A stretch of DNA of 64,000 bases from Methanomicrobiales archaeon HGW-Methanomicrobiales-1 (GCA_002839675.1 PGYM01000001.1:610683-674682), one strand, 5' to 3'; shown: positions 54,284-64,000, counted from the stretch's first letter. The notes: generated by a model not told the origin, from the sequence alone. Made by a program: numbers and translations.

Positions 54284-56131
54284 TTATTGCTGTACCTGTG
54301 CATCGGCAATTTTGTTGATTAATGCTTCGATAACTACAGAGCGCATACCTTCAACAAATTTTATACTGCCAACAACAAGGTGCCCGCCACCGCTGATTCC
54401 GCCACCCGGAATCTCGACACGTAATTCCCGGACCATTTTGGGTATATTCATCAGTACGCCACGGGACCGGAGCACGGCAAAGTCCGGACCAAACCCGATA
54501 GTAACAACCGGTTTTCCGACATTCTGCTGGCAGAGCCGGTCATGCACTTCACCGGAGGTTTTCCCTGGGGGTGGGAAGGTGAACTTGTGGGCATGGATCT
54601 CCACATCGAGGAGGAAGAGGCGGGTATCGTTCTTCAGTACGCGGGGATCGATGTGGGCCATGCAGGCGCTCATCTGATCGGCGATCATGGTATTAGCCCC
54701 ATCGATTAAGAGGGTTAAGAGTTTCTTGTGGCGTTCGGTATTTCCGGTCAGGTTTAAGATATCCTTAACAATCTCCCTGCCATCGTTAAACCGGAGCCAG
54801 AACTGCTCATAGTCGAGCGCAAGGGCAATATCCTTGCAGTGCTGTTCGGGGAAGTTGTCCTGAACCAGAGCCAGATATAATCCCCGTTCTGGTGCCTCGC
54901 TTCGGTCTCCGACTGCTGCAACCGCCGGGAGGTGGCGGATCAACGACTCGACCTTGGGGTTGATCAACCGTGCAACTTCAGTTCCGAGCATACCGGCAGT
55001 GATACCGAAGTCTCCCCCGACATGGTAGGGGTTGACATGAGCCTGGAGGTATTTGTCGATAGAGGTATCCGGGTGATGGTGATCGATCACCACAAACGGG
55101 ATATCGTAGACACTGGCAATCTTGTAGGATGGTTCATCTTCCTCGGTTGATCCATTGTCGGTAAGGATCACCAGGGGCATCTTCTGGCCGAAACGGACAT
55201 GGTCTTTTAACGAGAAGTCAAGATCCCTTGTAATATCTTCTATTTCATAGAACGGTGCTTTTGAAGGAGCCCGCTTGAATAAGAAGTATTCCGCGTCAAA
55301 GTCACCGCCACTCTCGCGGATCAGCGAAACGACTGCCTGTTCGATTGCGACTGCTGAGCAGATACCGTCAGCGTCAGCATGGTGCCGCAGGATGATTGGC
55401 TGGGAGGTAAAGACCGCTTTTCTGATGATCTTTGCGACTTTCCTCATCTCGGGACGGAGTTTCTCCATGACCTCGCTCTGGATAAGAAGCGGAATATTCT
55501 CCGGCTCTGAACGGAGATCTAAGGCTTTTTCGATCCTCACCTTGACAACAGCCGCTTCTTCATCCGTGAGAATGGACAATCCGTCCACTTCAATCTGGAG
55601 CTGGCCGTTTCTCATCATCACTTCTCCGATGAGCTTGACCATGTTCCCAAGTTCCGCTTCGGGATACGCCCGAACACCGGCTTCGATAAATGCAGCGCCG
55701 TTCTGGGTCCCGGTTTCATCAACGATTGTAAAGATGGTAGGACCGCTGGTCTGCTTGATCTGGGCGATTTCTCCTTCGATGGCAACCGTCTTTCCGAGTT
55801 TTGAGGGAAGATCGATTATTCTCACCGTTGTGGATTTCCGCTCAACGTTCTCTACCTGGTAAACCTGGTACTGCACTTCTTCGAGATCGATATTCCCATT
55901 TGGCCTGACTTCACGGACTCTGACCAGCACGGAATCGCGTTCCTTGTGTTCTGCCTTTACATTGCTCTTATGCACAAGTCCCTTGATCCGGTCATTTAAC
56001 TGCACAAACATACCAAAGGTTGCAAAACCCTGCACTTTTCCCTGGTAGATATTTCCTGCTTCGACATCAGCAAGATCACAGCCGGTGCCGAGCCGGTAGA
56101 CGAGCACATCGTTTGAATCATTATTTTCCAT
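54284..56131 (-). CDS. archaeal RecJ-like DHH exonuclease with S1 and OB domains
   Basis: A 615-residue single-strand nuclease. The N-terminus is an S1 domain (GNIYQGKVQGFATFGMFVQL, near 27-46), followed by an OB fold (VAIEGEIAQIKQTSGPTIFTI, about 115-180), then the DHH domain with RHHADADGICSA (near 249) and VIDHHHPDT (near 345), and the DHHA1 domain with GGGISGGGHLVVG near 580. Archaeal RecJ homologues work with the CMG-like helicase (GAN) or in RNA/DNA repair. Monocistronic. Confidence 0.9.
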   Translation of the reverse strand: MENNDSNDVLVYRLGTGCDLADVEAGNIYQGKVQGFATFGMFVQLNDRIKGLVHKSNVKAEHKERDSVLVRVREVRPNGNIDLEEVQYQVYQVENVERKSTTVRIIDLPSKLGKTVAIEGEIAQIKQTSGPTIFTIVDETGTQNGAAFIEAGVRAYPEAELGNMVKLIGEVMMRNGQLQIEVDGLSILTDEEAAVVKVRIEKALDLRSEPENIPLLIQSEVMEKLRPEMRKVAKIIRKAVFTSQPIILRHHADADGICSAVAIEQAVVSLIRESGGDFDAEYFLFKRAPSKAPFYEIEDITRDLDFSLKDHVRFGQKMPLVILTDNGSTEEDEPSYKIASVYDIPFVVIDHHHPDTSIDKYLQAHVNPYHVGGDFGITAGMLGTEVARLINPKVESLIRHLPAVAAVGDRSEAPERGLYLALVQDNFPEQHCKDIALALDYEQFWLRFNDGREIVKDILNLTGNTERHKKLLTLLIDGANTMIADQMSACMAHIDPRVLKNDTRLFLLDVEIHAHKFTFPPPGKTSGEVHDRLCQQNVGKPVVTIGFGPDFAVLRSRGVLMNIPKMVRELRVEIPGGGISGGGHLVVGSIKFVEGMRSVVIEALINKIADAQVQQ

Positions 56132-56283
56132 TTTCTCTCACCACACACAGCGAAACGGGCATTTTTGCTTTTTGTTAATGCCACGCGATTGGATATTGCT
56201 CTGTATATTCATGAATGGGTGTCTGAAGATTTAATTTACTTGTTATCCGCAAAAAAGAAAAAATGCAAAAAAGAATGGCCGGA

Positions 56284-57231
56284 TCAATCCCTGAAAGGAA
56301 CTTCTACCATATCAAGGTCATTGGGAGCCAAAATCGTGCCGGAGAATTTTTTCTTTGCATCGCCCACGTGAGCCTGTGCATCGATATAACGGGAACTTAT
56401 GTGGACTAAAACAAGGGTTTTGGCGGAAAGGATGGATGCTGCCTCGCCTGCCTGTGCTGCAGTAGCATGGTAAAATTCCATTGCCCGGGCCGCTTCTGAT
56501 TCATCGTAGGTAGCATCATGGATCAGCAGATCCGCATTTCGGGCAATCTCTCCGAGTGTTGTATGGACAGCCCGGGTGTCTCCGGTGTACACAATCTTTC
56601 GTCCGGGGCGGGCGGGGCCCAGGACTTCTTCAGGTTTTACATCGCGCCGTTGCCCCTCGACCCCAATGGTAACCGTTTCTCCGCGCTGGAGCCGGCCGAA
56701 CAGGGGGCCCGGAGGAACTCCCAGCGCAATCGCACCCTCGCGGTCGAACCGACCCGGGCGCGGGTCTTCTTCCAGCGAGTATCCCAGTGCCGGCATGCCA
56801 TGACTTACGGCAAAGGCAGTGACCGTGTAACCGTCAAACCGAACCCACGAGCCATGCGTGAGTTCAACCGCGTCGATGGAAAATTTCAGGTTAAATCGTG
56901 TTACATGACGCAGCGTTGTGACAAAATCCTGCACCCATTCCGGCCCATAGATCGTGAGGGGTTCGGTGCGTCCATTGAATGACATTGTCTGGACAAGGCC
57001 GAATATCCCAAGGAAGTGATCAGCGTGCCAGTGGGTGACAAATATCGCATTGACCAAAAACCCGCACCGCGCTCGCATCATCTGCTGCTGGGCGCCTTCC
57101 CCACAGTCAAAAAGGAGGGTATCCGCACCACGCCGTACCATGATGCAGGGGGGGTTACGCTGCGGTGTTGGCAGGGCACCGGCAGTGCCAAGGAAATAGA
57201 CGTGCAGGGTCTCGCCGCTCATATGAAACAC
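56284..57231 (-). CDS. rnz: ribonuclease Z
   Basis: A 315-residue beta-lactamase-fold tRNA 3' endonuclease that removes the tRNA trailer. The metal motif THWHADHFLGIFG is near residues 64-76, the PxKxGxL-like substrate loop is replaced by GVPPGPLFGRLQRGE near 190, YTGDT is near 235 and LVHISSRY near 285. The short form (about 310 residues) is usual for archaea. Its start overlaps the TIM-barrel gene by 13 bases. The tRNA-Leu gene here lacks encoded CCA, consistent with RNase Z processing. Confidence 0.92.
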   Translation of the reverse strand: MFHMSGETLHVYFLGTAGALPTPQRNPPCIMVRRGADTLLFDCGEGAQQQMMRARCGFLVNAIFVTHWHADHFLGIFGLVQTMSFNGRTEPLTIYGPEWVQDFVTTLRHVTRFNLKFSIDAVELTHGSWVRFDGYTVTAFAVSHGMPALGYSLEEDPRPGRFDREGAIALGVPPGPLFGRLQRGETVTIGVEGQRRDVKPEEVLGPARPGRKIVYTGDTRAVHTTLGEIARNADLLIHDATYDESEAARAMEFYHATAAQAGEAASILSAKTLVLVHISSRYIDAQAHVGDAKKKFSGTILAPNDLDMVEVPFRD

Positions 57232-57992
57232 TTCCGGAATATTGGCAGGCTCTTTTTTGCCTCTTCAATGGATCTCCCTTCTATCACAACAACACCGGAA
57301 TAGTTGTCTGCAACTGTTTTTCCCACTACGGTCCAGTTGATATTACCGTCCCCCAGAGCAAGGTGCTCATCGGACATGCCGTGATTGTCATGAATATGGA
57401 TATGACTGGCTTTTTTGACATACGGCAGGAAACTGTTTACTTTTCCCCGGGTATTTGCATGCCCGAAATCAAAGGTCATACCTATTCCTTCCATCCCGTC
57501 AGTCATGCCCATCAGCTCTTCGGGAAGCTGGCAGAGAAACTCTTTTACCCCAATCATATTTTCAAGGCATGCAATGACTGAATGTTCAACAGCACATCTT
57601 CCGATCTGTCGGAGTGCCTCTTTCTGGAGATCCCAGACTTTCTGGGGCATCAGTTTTCCGACAGGAGAAAGATAGCCGGGATGGATGGTGACCCTGTCAG
57701 TGATTGCGGATGCATGGGTTATACAGGTACATATCTGCCGGATCGATTCGCGCCATATGGGGTCGTTTAAGGTAGCAAGGTTCAGATCCCCAAAAGGGGC
57801 GTGCACTGAAATACCCAGGTGGGTGCTCGCAATCACCTCTTCAATTTTTTTGAAGCACTCTGCATTGTCCAGTTTGTAATTGCCATCTGCTACAATCTCC
57901 CAACCGTCATAACCCGCATCTTCAATCCCGTATACCCATGCGATGTCATCCCAGACTTTTGATGAGGAAGAGAAATATGGTTTAAGGCTCAT
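57219..57992 (-). CDS. xylose-isomerase-like TIM-barrel protein
   Basis: A 257-residue protein of the AP-endonuclease-2/sugar isomerase superfamily. Metal-ligand-like positions are VHAPFGDLN near 66, TIHPGYLSP near 97, CLENMIG near 141, TFDFGHANT near 175 and HIHDNHG near 195. The superfamily includes endonuclease IV and several isomerases. The archaeal branch is uncharacterised. It overlaps the UPF0200 gene by four bases and rnz by 13. Confidence 0.82.
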   Translation of the reverse strand: MSLKPYFSSSSKVWDDIAWVYGIEDAGYDGWEIVADGNYKLDNAECFKKIEEVIASTHLGISVHAPFGDLNLATLNDPIWRESIRQICTCITHASAITDRVTIHPGYLSPVGKLMPQKVWDLQKEALRQIGRCAVEHSVIACLENMIGVKEFLCQLPEELMGMTDGMEGIGMTFDFGHANTRGKVNSFLPYVKKASHIHIHDNHGMSDEHLALGDGNINWTVVGKTVADNYSGVVVIEGRSIEEAKKSLPIFRKCFI

Positions 57993-58537
57993 GGATCACG
58001 CCCCAAAGAGGCAAGGACAGAAATTACCTCAGTTGAAAACTCCTCAAGACTGCCTTCATTTTTTATATTGATATCCGCCAGAGCAAGTGCGTTACCCAGC
58101 CCCCAGTTCATCTCGCGTTCATCCCGGTTACGCAGGGATTCGGGGAGGACAAAATCATCTGAACGACCCCGTGCCCTGATCCGGTCCAGCCGTTTTTCAA
58201 ATGAGGAATCGATACTGATGAGAATAAACCCGGAAAAGTGCTTCCGGAACAGGTTCACTTCAGCATCTCCCCGTATTCCATCAACAAGTACCAAAGGAGC
58301 GGTCTGGCGCTTTATCTCGGGTATACACAATGCAGCAATTGCATCCATACCTCCTTCTGCCCGAAGCCTGTTTGCTGTTGCCCCGAAATTGGTATCCGTG
58401 GGTTCCAGTCCCGCTTTTTTGACTTCAGCCCGGATCATATCTCCCATGACAATGACCGGAATACCCGCTTCTGCTGCAATCTTTGAAAATTCACCTTTGC
58501 CGCTTGCGGGAAGCCCGACAACTCCTATTACTTTCAC
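57989..58537 (-). CDS. UPF0200 family P-loop kinase-like protein
   Basis: A 182-residue protein with GVVGLPASGKGEFSKIA (Walker A) near residues 5-21, MGDMIRAEVK near 31 and DGIRGDAEV near 87, a nucleoside-monophosphate- or dephospho-CoA-kinase-like arrangement. This family is common in archaea and has no settled substrate; dephospho-CoA kinase has been proposed for unrelated families. Coupled to both neighbours by four-base overlaps. Confidence 0.82.
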   Translation of the reverse strand: MKVIGVVGLPASGKGEFSKIAAEAGIPVIVMGDMIRAEVKKAGLEPTDTNFGATANRLRAEGGMDAIAALCIPEIKRQTAPLVLVDGIRGDAEVNLFRKHFSGFILISIDSSFEKRLDRIRARGRSDDFVLPESLRNRDEREMNWGLGNALALADINIKNEGSLEEFSTEVISVLASLGRDP

Positions 58538-59328
58538 AGAATATGTCTCCAGTTATACGATATTTCCCCGATATCCCGTGTCCTGATCCGTACCGTCTTT
58601 TTCAGGGTATCTGCAATATCTTTAATCTCTTTTAGTCTTAGTGGGGGATGTTTATTCTGTTCGTTTTGTTTTTTGCAGATATATTCCCCATTGGTCATTT
58701 CAGGATCTGCACTATGCATTGATGCAATCTTATGTTCACCCTGCTGAAGAACAAGTGGCACATCCCCGATTTTTTCTGAGATCTGCCTGATATATTCCCG
58801 GTTTTCATAAAATATGGTAAACACTACTTCAAATTCTGCTAACGTTTTATTTTCCCATGCCTTTTTGCAGATGCCAATCGATTTCAGGACATTTCTATCA
58901 TAATTATCTTTTGCCGCAGGGCGGTAACCCCCCGTTGTACCTGAATATCCTTCCCATGTTGATTTGTAATCAATGGCGACTTTATCCACCAGCCCTTCAG
59001 AAATTAATGCTTCAAGGGTTTCCGGAAAAAAACCATTAGTCTGGATCCCTACTTCAAGGTTTATTTTTTTTGCATACCGGGCCAGGGCAATCAATGCATC
59101 TTTCTGCCCCGTTGGTTCCCCTCCGGAAAAGACCACGCCGCTGATAAATGGCGATGAGGTTTTAATCATTTCAGTGATCTCTCCGATGTCTCGTAAATCC
59201 TCCCCGGTCTGGATGGATTCATTATGGCAGTACGTGCACCGTAACGGGCAACCCCGCAAAAAAAGCGTGCAGACTGCCTTTCCCCGCCAGTCGATTGTAG
59301 AGAGGGAAACAAATCCCCCGAAGTTCAG
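58534..59328 (-). CDS. radical SAM activating protein, anaerobic ribonucleotide-reductase activase type, probable CTG start
   Basis: A 264-residue radical SAM enzyme. CPLRCTYC (27-34) binds the iron-sulfur cluster, and VVFSGGEPTGQ near 65 is the SAM GGE motif. Before it the frame reads NFGGFVSLSTIDWRGKAVCT, the usual start of archaeal NrdG-type proteins. No ATG, GTG or TTG exists between the upstream in-frame stop and this block; CTG at 59328-59326 stands eight bases after GGTGATC, which complements the 16S 3' end, so I take CTG as start. A TTG at 59259 would remove the conserved N-terminus. Activates a glycyl radical enzyme by family inference; nrdD is not in the window. Confidence 0.83.
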   Translation of the reverse strand: MNFGGFVSLSTIDWRGKAVCTLFLRGCPLRCTYCHNESIQTGEDLRDIGEITEMIKTSSPFISGVVFSGGEPTGQKDALIALARYAKKINLEVGIQTNGFFPETLEALISEGLVDKVAIDYKSTWEGYSGTTGGYRPAAKDNYDRNVLKSIGICKKAWENKTLAEFEVVFTIFYENREYIRQISEKIGDVPLVLQQGEHKIASMHSADPEMTNGEYICKKQNEQNKHPPLRLKEIKDIADTLKKTVRIRTRDIGEISYNWRHIL

Positions 59329-59533
59329 TTGTATAGGATCACCGTGCCTGATTATTTTAGCAGATAGATTATTTTACTGTATTGAGTCGGGATTGCAGGA
59401 TTGTTATTGTGGCGTGCATCCTCGTGGCTTTCATTCAAATATTGTCTGTATAATCCAATAAGGGTGACGATAAGAAAAAGCGCTCAAAAAAGGGGGGGGT
59501 GATGTCGTGGCAGATAAATGAGGAGAATCCAGA

Positions 59534-60811
59534 TCAGAACTGGAAATGCTTATTCACAATCTTGATCGCACAGTAGTCACCGCACATAGTGCAACCATCT
59601 TTGTCTGCAGGCATACGCTCATCGCGGATGGCTTTTGCACGGGCCGGGTTCATGGCAACCGCAAACTGGCGGTCCCAGTCAAGATCCCTGCGTGCATGTC
59701 CCATCTCAAGATCGAGGTCACGGGTCTTTTTGAGTTTGATCATGTCCCCGACATGGGCGGCTATGCGTGAACTCATGACTCCTTCATAGACCTCTTCGGG
59801 GGTTGGGAGTGCAAGGTGTTCGGCAGGAGTAACGTAACAGATGAAATCCGCGCCGAGTGAGGACGAGATTGCAGCACCGATCGCAGCAACCCTGTCATCG
59901 TAACCGGGGGCAATGTCGGTGACGATGGGGCCGAGCATGTAGAACGGCTTGTTGTTGGTGACACGTTTCATCAGCGTAACATTGGCTGCGATTTCGTCGA
60001 TTGGTACATGGCCCGGGCCTTCGACAATGACCGGGACATTTTGTTTGTGCGCAATGTCGGCAAGTTCTGCATTGATGAGCAGTTCCTGGACCGCTGCCCG
60101 ATCGGTCGCGTCATGGATTGCGCCGGCCCGCATACCGTTACCCATGGAGAGCGTGACATCGTGTTCCTTCATGATCTCCAGCAGGTAGTCAAACTCGCTG
60201 TACAGCGGGTTCTCCTTTTCATTGTGGAGCATCCACGCGGTCATGAATGCACCTCCGCGTGAGACCAGTCCGCCATGACGGCCCTGGTTTTTCAGGCGCT
60301 TGACCGTCTCAAAGTTGATGCCGGTATGGATGGCCATGAAGTTAGTTCCGAGTTTGGCCTGCTCGGCAGTAATGCGGAAGAGGTCGTCTTCTTTCATGTT
60401 GACGACAGCGCCATCCTTGATAGCCGCTTCAATGAATGCCTGGTAGAGGGGGACACATCCAACAGAAAGGGTAGTGTTTGCGATCACCTGTTTGCGGATC
60501 TCGACAAAATCGCCACCGGTTGAGAGTTCCATGAGGGTGTCGGCACCGGCACGCTCTGCTTGTTTTGCCTTTTCAATTTCCTCGGGGATATTTACAATAT
60601 CGGTGGATGTTCCTATCGAAGCATTAACCTTGGTGCGGAGACCTTCGCCAATACCACAGATTTTGACTTTCCGGTAGGGTGAGACCGGGATGACAATATG
60701 GCCTCCTGCAACGCCGCGCCTTACGAAGTCTTCGGTGACTCCTTCCTGTTTAGCGACGATCTTCATCTCTTCGGTAATGATACCTCGTTTGGCATCAGCG
60801 ACAATACTCAT
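59534..60811 (-). CDS. thiC: phosphomethylpyrimidine synthase ThiC
   Basis: A 425-residue radical SAM enzyme converting aminoimidazole ribotide to the thiamine pyrimidine. The C-terminal cluster motif CTMCGDYC near residues 409-416 is the ThiC type, and GPGHVPIDE near 252 and EGLRTKVNASIGTS near 54 are family blocks. Methanogens often have more than one ThiC paralogue. I looked for a TPP riboswitch upstream and saw none with the conserved CTGAGA and ACCTGA pair in proper order. Confidence 0.95.
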   Translation of the reverse strand: MSIVADAKRGIITEEMKIVAKQEGVTEDFVRRGVAGGHIVIPVSPYRKVKICGIGEGLRTKVNASIGTSTDIVNIPEEIEKAKQAERAGADTLMELSTGGDFVEIRKQVIANTTLSVGCVPLYQAFIEAAIKDGAVVNMKEDDLFRITAEQAKLGTNFMAIHTGINFETVKRLKNQGRHGGLVSRGGAFMTAWMLHNEKENPLYSEFDYLLEIMKEHDVTLSMGNGMRAGAIHDATDRAAVQELLINAELADIAHKQNVPVIVEGPGHVPIDEIAANVTLMKRVTNNKPFYMLGPIVTDIAPGYDDRVAAIGAAISSSLGADFICYVTPAEHLALPTPEEVYEGVMSSRIAAHVGDMIKLKKTRDLDLEMGHARRDLDWDRQFAVAMNPARAKAIRDERMPADKDGCTMCGDYCAIKIVNKHFQF

Positions 60812-61124
60812 GGCATACTGGTTGCAGTAAAGACAAGATAAAGGCTTGTTTTTTCAATTCTGGAGTAAAACTGGCTTGTCTACTCAACAAGTAAAGTTGA
60901 TTTGGACTAACGCAGAATTTTTTGTTTATATTTCCATCACTATTTTTTAGTCTTCTCACGGGAACAAGGCAGAATTGATCTTGGGAAATGGAGATATCCG
61001 CCCTGTTTCAGGTTTATATTCCATCAGATGCATCTAGGAAGAAAATTGGCCGAATCAGACAATTGTTTTATATAGTATTGAACGCTAACTTATGGTAAAC
61101 CTTGAATGGACGAGGTGTTTTACG
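60812..61124. other. divergent intergenic region thiC / cdc48
   Basis: A 313-base A/T-rich control region with promoters for both genes. A clear TATA lies on the cdc48 side (61067). No other gene or hairpin stands out. Confidence 0.55.
61067..61074 (+). promoter_or_regulatory. TATA box of cdc48
   Basis: TTTATATA, a consensus archaeal TATA element. Transcription about 25 bases downstream would start near 61097, leaving a short leader with GAGGTG eight bases before the ATG at 61125. Confidence 0.65.
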
Positions 61125-63500
61125 ATGACAGAAACAGATTACGCAGAAGTTTTAGTAAAAGAAGCAACTCACGATGATGCCGGCCGGGGTATTGCACGGG
61201 TGAGCATCGAAGTGATGAAGAAGCTCGGGCTGGTATCCGGCGATGTTGTTGAGATCCAGGGAAAAAAGAAGGCAGCGGCCGTTGTCTGGCCCGGGTTTGC
61301 GCAGGATACCGGGTACTCCATCCTTCGCATCGACGGAAACATCCGTGGAAACGCCGGAACCGGTATTGACGAGCGGGTAAAGATAAAAAAATCCGAGGCC
61401 GTGTATGCCAAAAAGGTGGTAATCCAGCCTACCCAGCCGATACGTCTCGTCGGGGGTGAACAGTACCTTGCACGGGTCTTGCGCGGCCGGTCAGTGATGG
61501 AAGGACAGACTGTCCGCGTGGATGTGATCGGAAACTCGATTACGCTGGTGATTGCCAAAGTCGCTCCAAAAGGAATTGCAATTGTCACCGATGAGACTGA
61601 GATTGAACTCAAGGAAGAGCCCTATAAACCTGAAGAGGGAATGAGGGAAGTCTCCGATATCCACTACGAAGATATCGGCGGGCTTGGGAGGGAGCTGCAA
61701 CTTGTGCGGGAGATGATCGAACTTCCGCTGCGGCACCCCGAGATCTTTGAGCGCCTTGGTATCCAGCCCCCAAAAGGCGTATTACTTTACGGTCCGCCCG
61801 GAACGGGAAAGACCCTGATCGCAAAAGCGGTTGCAAATGAAGTGGATGCTCATTTCATCACCATCTCCGGCCCGGAGATTGTGAGTGGAACGTATGGGGC
61901 AAGCGAGGGGAAACTCCGGGAAGTCTTTGAAGAAGCGCAGGCGAATGCACCGGCAATTATCTTTATCGATGAAATTGATTCCATTGCTCCCAAGCGAGAA
62001 GACACCAAAGGAGAACTCGAGCGGCGCGTTGTTGCCCAGCTCCTGGCCCTCATGGATGGGTTAAAGGGGCGTGGGCAGGTCATCGTGATCGCTGCAACCA
62101 ACCTGCCGGATTCCATTGACCCTGCACTCCGCCGTGGAGGCAGGTTTGACCGGGAGATCGAGATCGGTATCCCGGACAAAAAAGGTCGCATGGAGATCTT
62201 CCAGGTCCACACTCGGGGAGTGCCGCTGGCAGATGATGTAAAAATTGAGGAATATGCAAATTCCACTCACGGGTTTGTAGGAGCAGATGTAGCGCTGCTG
62301 GTAAAAGAAGCAGCAATGCATGCGCTTAGAAAGGTAATTCCCCAGATCAAGATCGATGAGGAGATTCCCAATGAAGTGCTTGATGCCCTCAGGGTTACCA
62401 ACGCTGACTTCACTGAAGCACGAAAGCATGTCGAGCCTTCAGCAATGCGCGAGGTCCTTGTCGAAGTTCCTGACATCACCTGGAAACAGATTGGTGGTCT
62501 GGAAGCGACCAAGCAGGAACTTAAAGAGGCTGTTGAATGGCCACAAAAGTATCCCGATGTCTTTGAGCGGCTCCAGACCAAACCCCCGAAAGGCATTCTC
62601 CTCTTTGGTCCGCCCGGTACCGGTAAGACCCTGCTTGCAAAAGCAGTGGCAAACGAGAGTGAATGCAATTTCATTGCGGTAAAAGGCCCCGAGCTTCTCT
62701 CGAAATGGGTGGGAGAATCCGAAAAAGGTGTCAGGGAGATATTCCGGAAAGCGCGACAGGCGTCACCGTCAATCATCTTCTTCGATGAGATCGATGCGCT
62801 CGTGCCCAAACGGGGAAGCTTCGAAGGTTCATCTCATGTAACCGAAAGTGTGGTCTCCCAGATCTTAACGGAACTTGACGGCATGGAAGAACTCAAAAAT
62901 GTTACCATCCTTGCAGCAACGAACCGTCCGGACATGCTGGATGATGCCCTGCTCCGCCCTGGCCGCCTGGAACGGCATATCTACGTACCGGCCCCGGATG
63001 AAGAGAGCCGGAAGAAGATCTTCGAAGTCTATCTCGGTGGCGATACCGGAAGTATCCTTTCTAAGGATGTGGATATCGATGCACTGGTGAAACAGACTGA
63101 GGGTTATGTGGGTGCGGATATCGAATCGCTCGTCCGGGAAGCCAAGATGGCGGCCATGCGCGAATTCATCGTCCTTATGGGTGACCGCAGTGAGCAGGAA
63201 CGCAAGGATGCCATCATCAACGTGATGATCACCCAGGCACACTTCGATGCCGCACTGCTCAATGTGCGGGGGTCCTTAAACCGTGAAGCCATAGAAACTT
63301 CAGAACAACAGGCATGGCAGATGCTGTATAACGAAGAGCAGCGAACCATCCTGAAAAACGCATCGGCAGCAATCAACCGAGCCGGCATGAAACAAAAAGA
63401 TAAGCCGGTTCCGGCTGTCGAAGCGCTCCGTAAGGCAATCTATCACGACAAAAAAGACTTTGCAGCGATCAAAAAACTGACTGATGATATGGATAAATGA
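61125..63500 (+). CDS. Cdc48/VAT AAA+ ATPase
   Basis: A 791-residue protein unfoldase. The N domain (1-180, double-psi barrel plus VDVIGNSI region) is followed by two AAA modules: Walker [18 protein letters not shown] near 223, Walker [16 protein letters not shown] near 283, and second-module [17 protein letters not shown] near 498 with [15 protein letters not shown] near 555. The start at 61125 (MTETDYAEV) is preferred over ATG 61092 because the TATA box and ribosome binding site fit it. It feeds substrates to the proteasome or acts alone. The C-terminus lacks the usual HbYX-like end. Confidence 0.95.
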   Translation: MTETDYAEVLVKEATHDDAGRGIARVSIEVMKKLGLVSGDVVEIQGKKKAAAVVWPGFAQDTGYSILRIDGNIRGNAGTGIDERVKIKKSEAVYAKKVVIQPTQPIRLVGGEQYLARVLRGRSVMEGQTVRVDVIGNSITLVIAKVAPKGIAIVTDETEIELKEEPYKPEEGMREVSDIHYEDIGGLGRELQLVREMIELPLRHPEIFERLGIQPPKGVLLYGPPGTGKTLIAKAVANEVDAHFITISGPEIVSGTYGASEGKLREVFEEAQANAPAIIFIDEIDSIAPKREDTKGELERRVVAQLLALMDGLKGRGQVIVIAATNLPDSIDPALRRGGRFDREIEIGIPDKKGRMEIFQVHTRGVPLADDVKIEEYANSTHGFVGADVALLVKEAAMHALRKVIPQIKIDEEIPNEVLDALRVTNADFTEARKHVEPSAMREVLVEVPDITWKQIGGLEATKQELKEAVEWPQKYPDVFERLQTKPPKGILLFGPPGTGKTLLAKAVANESECNFIAVKGPELLSKWVGESEKGVREIFRKARQASPSIIFFDEIDALVPKRGSFEGSSHVTESVVSQILTELDGMEELKNVTILAATNRPDMLDDALLRPGRLERHIYVPAPDEESRKKIFEVYLGGDTGSILSKDVDIDALVKQTEGYVGADIESLVREAKMAAMREFIVLMGDRSEQERKDAIINVMITQAHFDAALLNVRGSLNREAIETSEQQAWQMLYNEEQRTILKNASAAINRAGMKQKDKPVPAVEALRKAIYHDKKDFAAIKKLTDDMDK

Positions 63501-63547
63501 AGCGTGAGTGAACACAAAAAACCAAAAAAAAACTAGGAGGAAATGCG

Positions 63548-63970
63548 ATGAACGATGATGCACAGGATATATTCCGGGAGATGGACACCCTTGCTGACCA
63601 TCTCTTTGCCCGCATGGCCCGGGATTTTGGAACCGGAATGCCACATGGATTCAGCTATAATGTTGTTATCCAGAACGGAGGCAACCTGCTTAAACCTCGT
63701 GAGGAATACGATAGTATTTCCCCGCGTTCAGGTGCAGAACCCATTCCGGAAGTGCACCTGATTGAAGACGAGGTGATGGTGATTGCCGAGTTGCCCGGTG
63801 CAACCCGGGATAGTGTCAGGCTCACAGTAGTGGGAAATGAACTCGTCATTGATGCAGAAGGGGGTATCCGGCAGTATCATACCACTGCAGCACTCCCCCC
63901 GGTAGATCCGGGCTCGATGCAGACATCGATCAAGAACGGTGTCCTTGAAGTGAAGTTCAGGATCTTATAA
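63548..63970 (+). CDS. Hsp20/alpha-crystallin family small heat-shock protein
   Basis: A 140-residue protein with a compact alpha-crystallin domain: IPEVHLIEDEVMVIAELPGATRDSVRLTVVGNELVIDAEG is the core, ending NGVLEVKFRIL. The N-terminal 60 residues are variable. The I-X-I C-terminal anchor is absent apart from the final FRIL. GGAGG stands seven bases before the ATG. It follows cdc48 by 47 bases, placing a small chaperone with an unfoldase in a likely protein-quality operon. Confidence 0.85.
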   Translation: MNDDAQDIFREMDTLADHLFARMARDFGTGMPHGFSYNVVIQNGGNLLKPREEYDSISPRSGAEPIPEVHLIEDEVMVIAELPGATRDSVRLTVVGNELVIDAEGGIRQYHTTAALPPVDPGSMQTSIKNGVLEVKFRIL

Positions 63971-64000
63971 ATCCCGTAAGAACGCGAACAATCAAAAAAC

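Noticed and set aside
60812-61124. TPP riboswitch before thiC
   Set aside because: Only an isolated ACCTGA-like string is visible on the thiC strand; the required partner motifs in order are absent.

Overview
The window is archaeal and most likely comes from a hydrogenotrophic methanogen of the order Methanomicrobiales, close to Methanoregula or its relatives. Evidence for this is the archaeal replication set (MCM, two different RFC small subunits, an RPA-associated OB protein, TBP, Lhr-type helicase, archaeal RecJ), archaeal CoA biosynthesis (pantoate kinase, phosphopantoate-beta-alanine ligase), a methanopterin gene (mptD), a methanogenesis-marker-8-like protein, DUF3821 surface protein, a phosphoribulokinase of the kind used in the methanogen reductive hexulose-phosphate pathway, and many methyl-accepting receptors. 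The genus is inferred from gene content; no 16S gene is present.

Layout. 1-6.7 kb: mixed small operons (partial DNA glycosylase, class II aldolase, AglJ-like glycosyltransferase, DUF99, rubredoxin, pilin, TPR protein, AIR-synthase relative), with an 850-bp gene-free gap at 961-1814. 6.7-17.9 kb: a run of twelve minus-strand genes, tightly packed except for a 179-bp gap after coaBC. It reads rfcS1-mcm-mptD-TatD-DUF424-nmd3-taw2-coaBC, then pantoate kinase-ligase-rfcS2-methyltransferase, and so mixes replication, CoA, methanopterin and translation or tRNA functions. 18-24 kb: surface proteins, then an RPA-associated OB protein, phosphoesterase and Lhr helicase operon, then tbp. 24.6-29 kb: two tandem AMP-forming acyl-CoA synthetases. 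The second carries an N-terminal ribbon-helix-helix DNA-binding domain and is preceded by a cluster of inverted TGGTGCA sites, so it may repress itself. 29-37 kb: tRNA-Leu(CAG), MscL, marker 8, an acyltransferase-like membrane protein, a lipoprotein, a stand-alone Cas6b-like gene, GNAT, isochorismatase-like hydrolase and adenine deaminase. 37-48.8 kb: a chemosensory island of three consecutive receptor-CheW pairs on the minus strand, facing a HTH-PAS-PAS histidine kinase, a fourth CheW and CheR on the plus strand; CheA, CheB and CheY are not in the window. 49-54 kb: membrane-anchored protein, HPr-kinase-like ATPase, phosphoribulokinase, bacterial-type phosphofructokinase and two small unknown genes. 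54-64 kb: RecJ-like nuclease, an overlapping operon of radical-SAM activase, UPF0200 kinase, TIM-barrel protein and RNase Z, then thiC, Cdc48 and Hsp20.

Most notable: (1) the RHH-acyl-CoA synthetase fusion with an operator-like site cluster; (2) two intergenic regions, 6.8 kb apart, each holding three copies of a C-rich motif in direct-inverted-direct order; (3) a Cas6b-like gene with no CRISPR array or other cas gene nearby; (4) three receptor-CheW modules in a row; (5) two genes, pantoate kinase and the radical-SAM activase, whose conserved N-termini have no ATG, GTG or TTG available and appear to start at ATC and CTG behind good ribosome binding sites.
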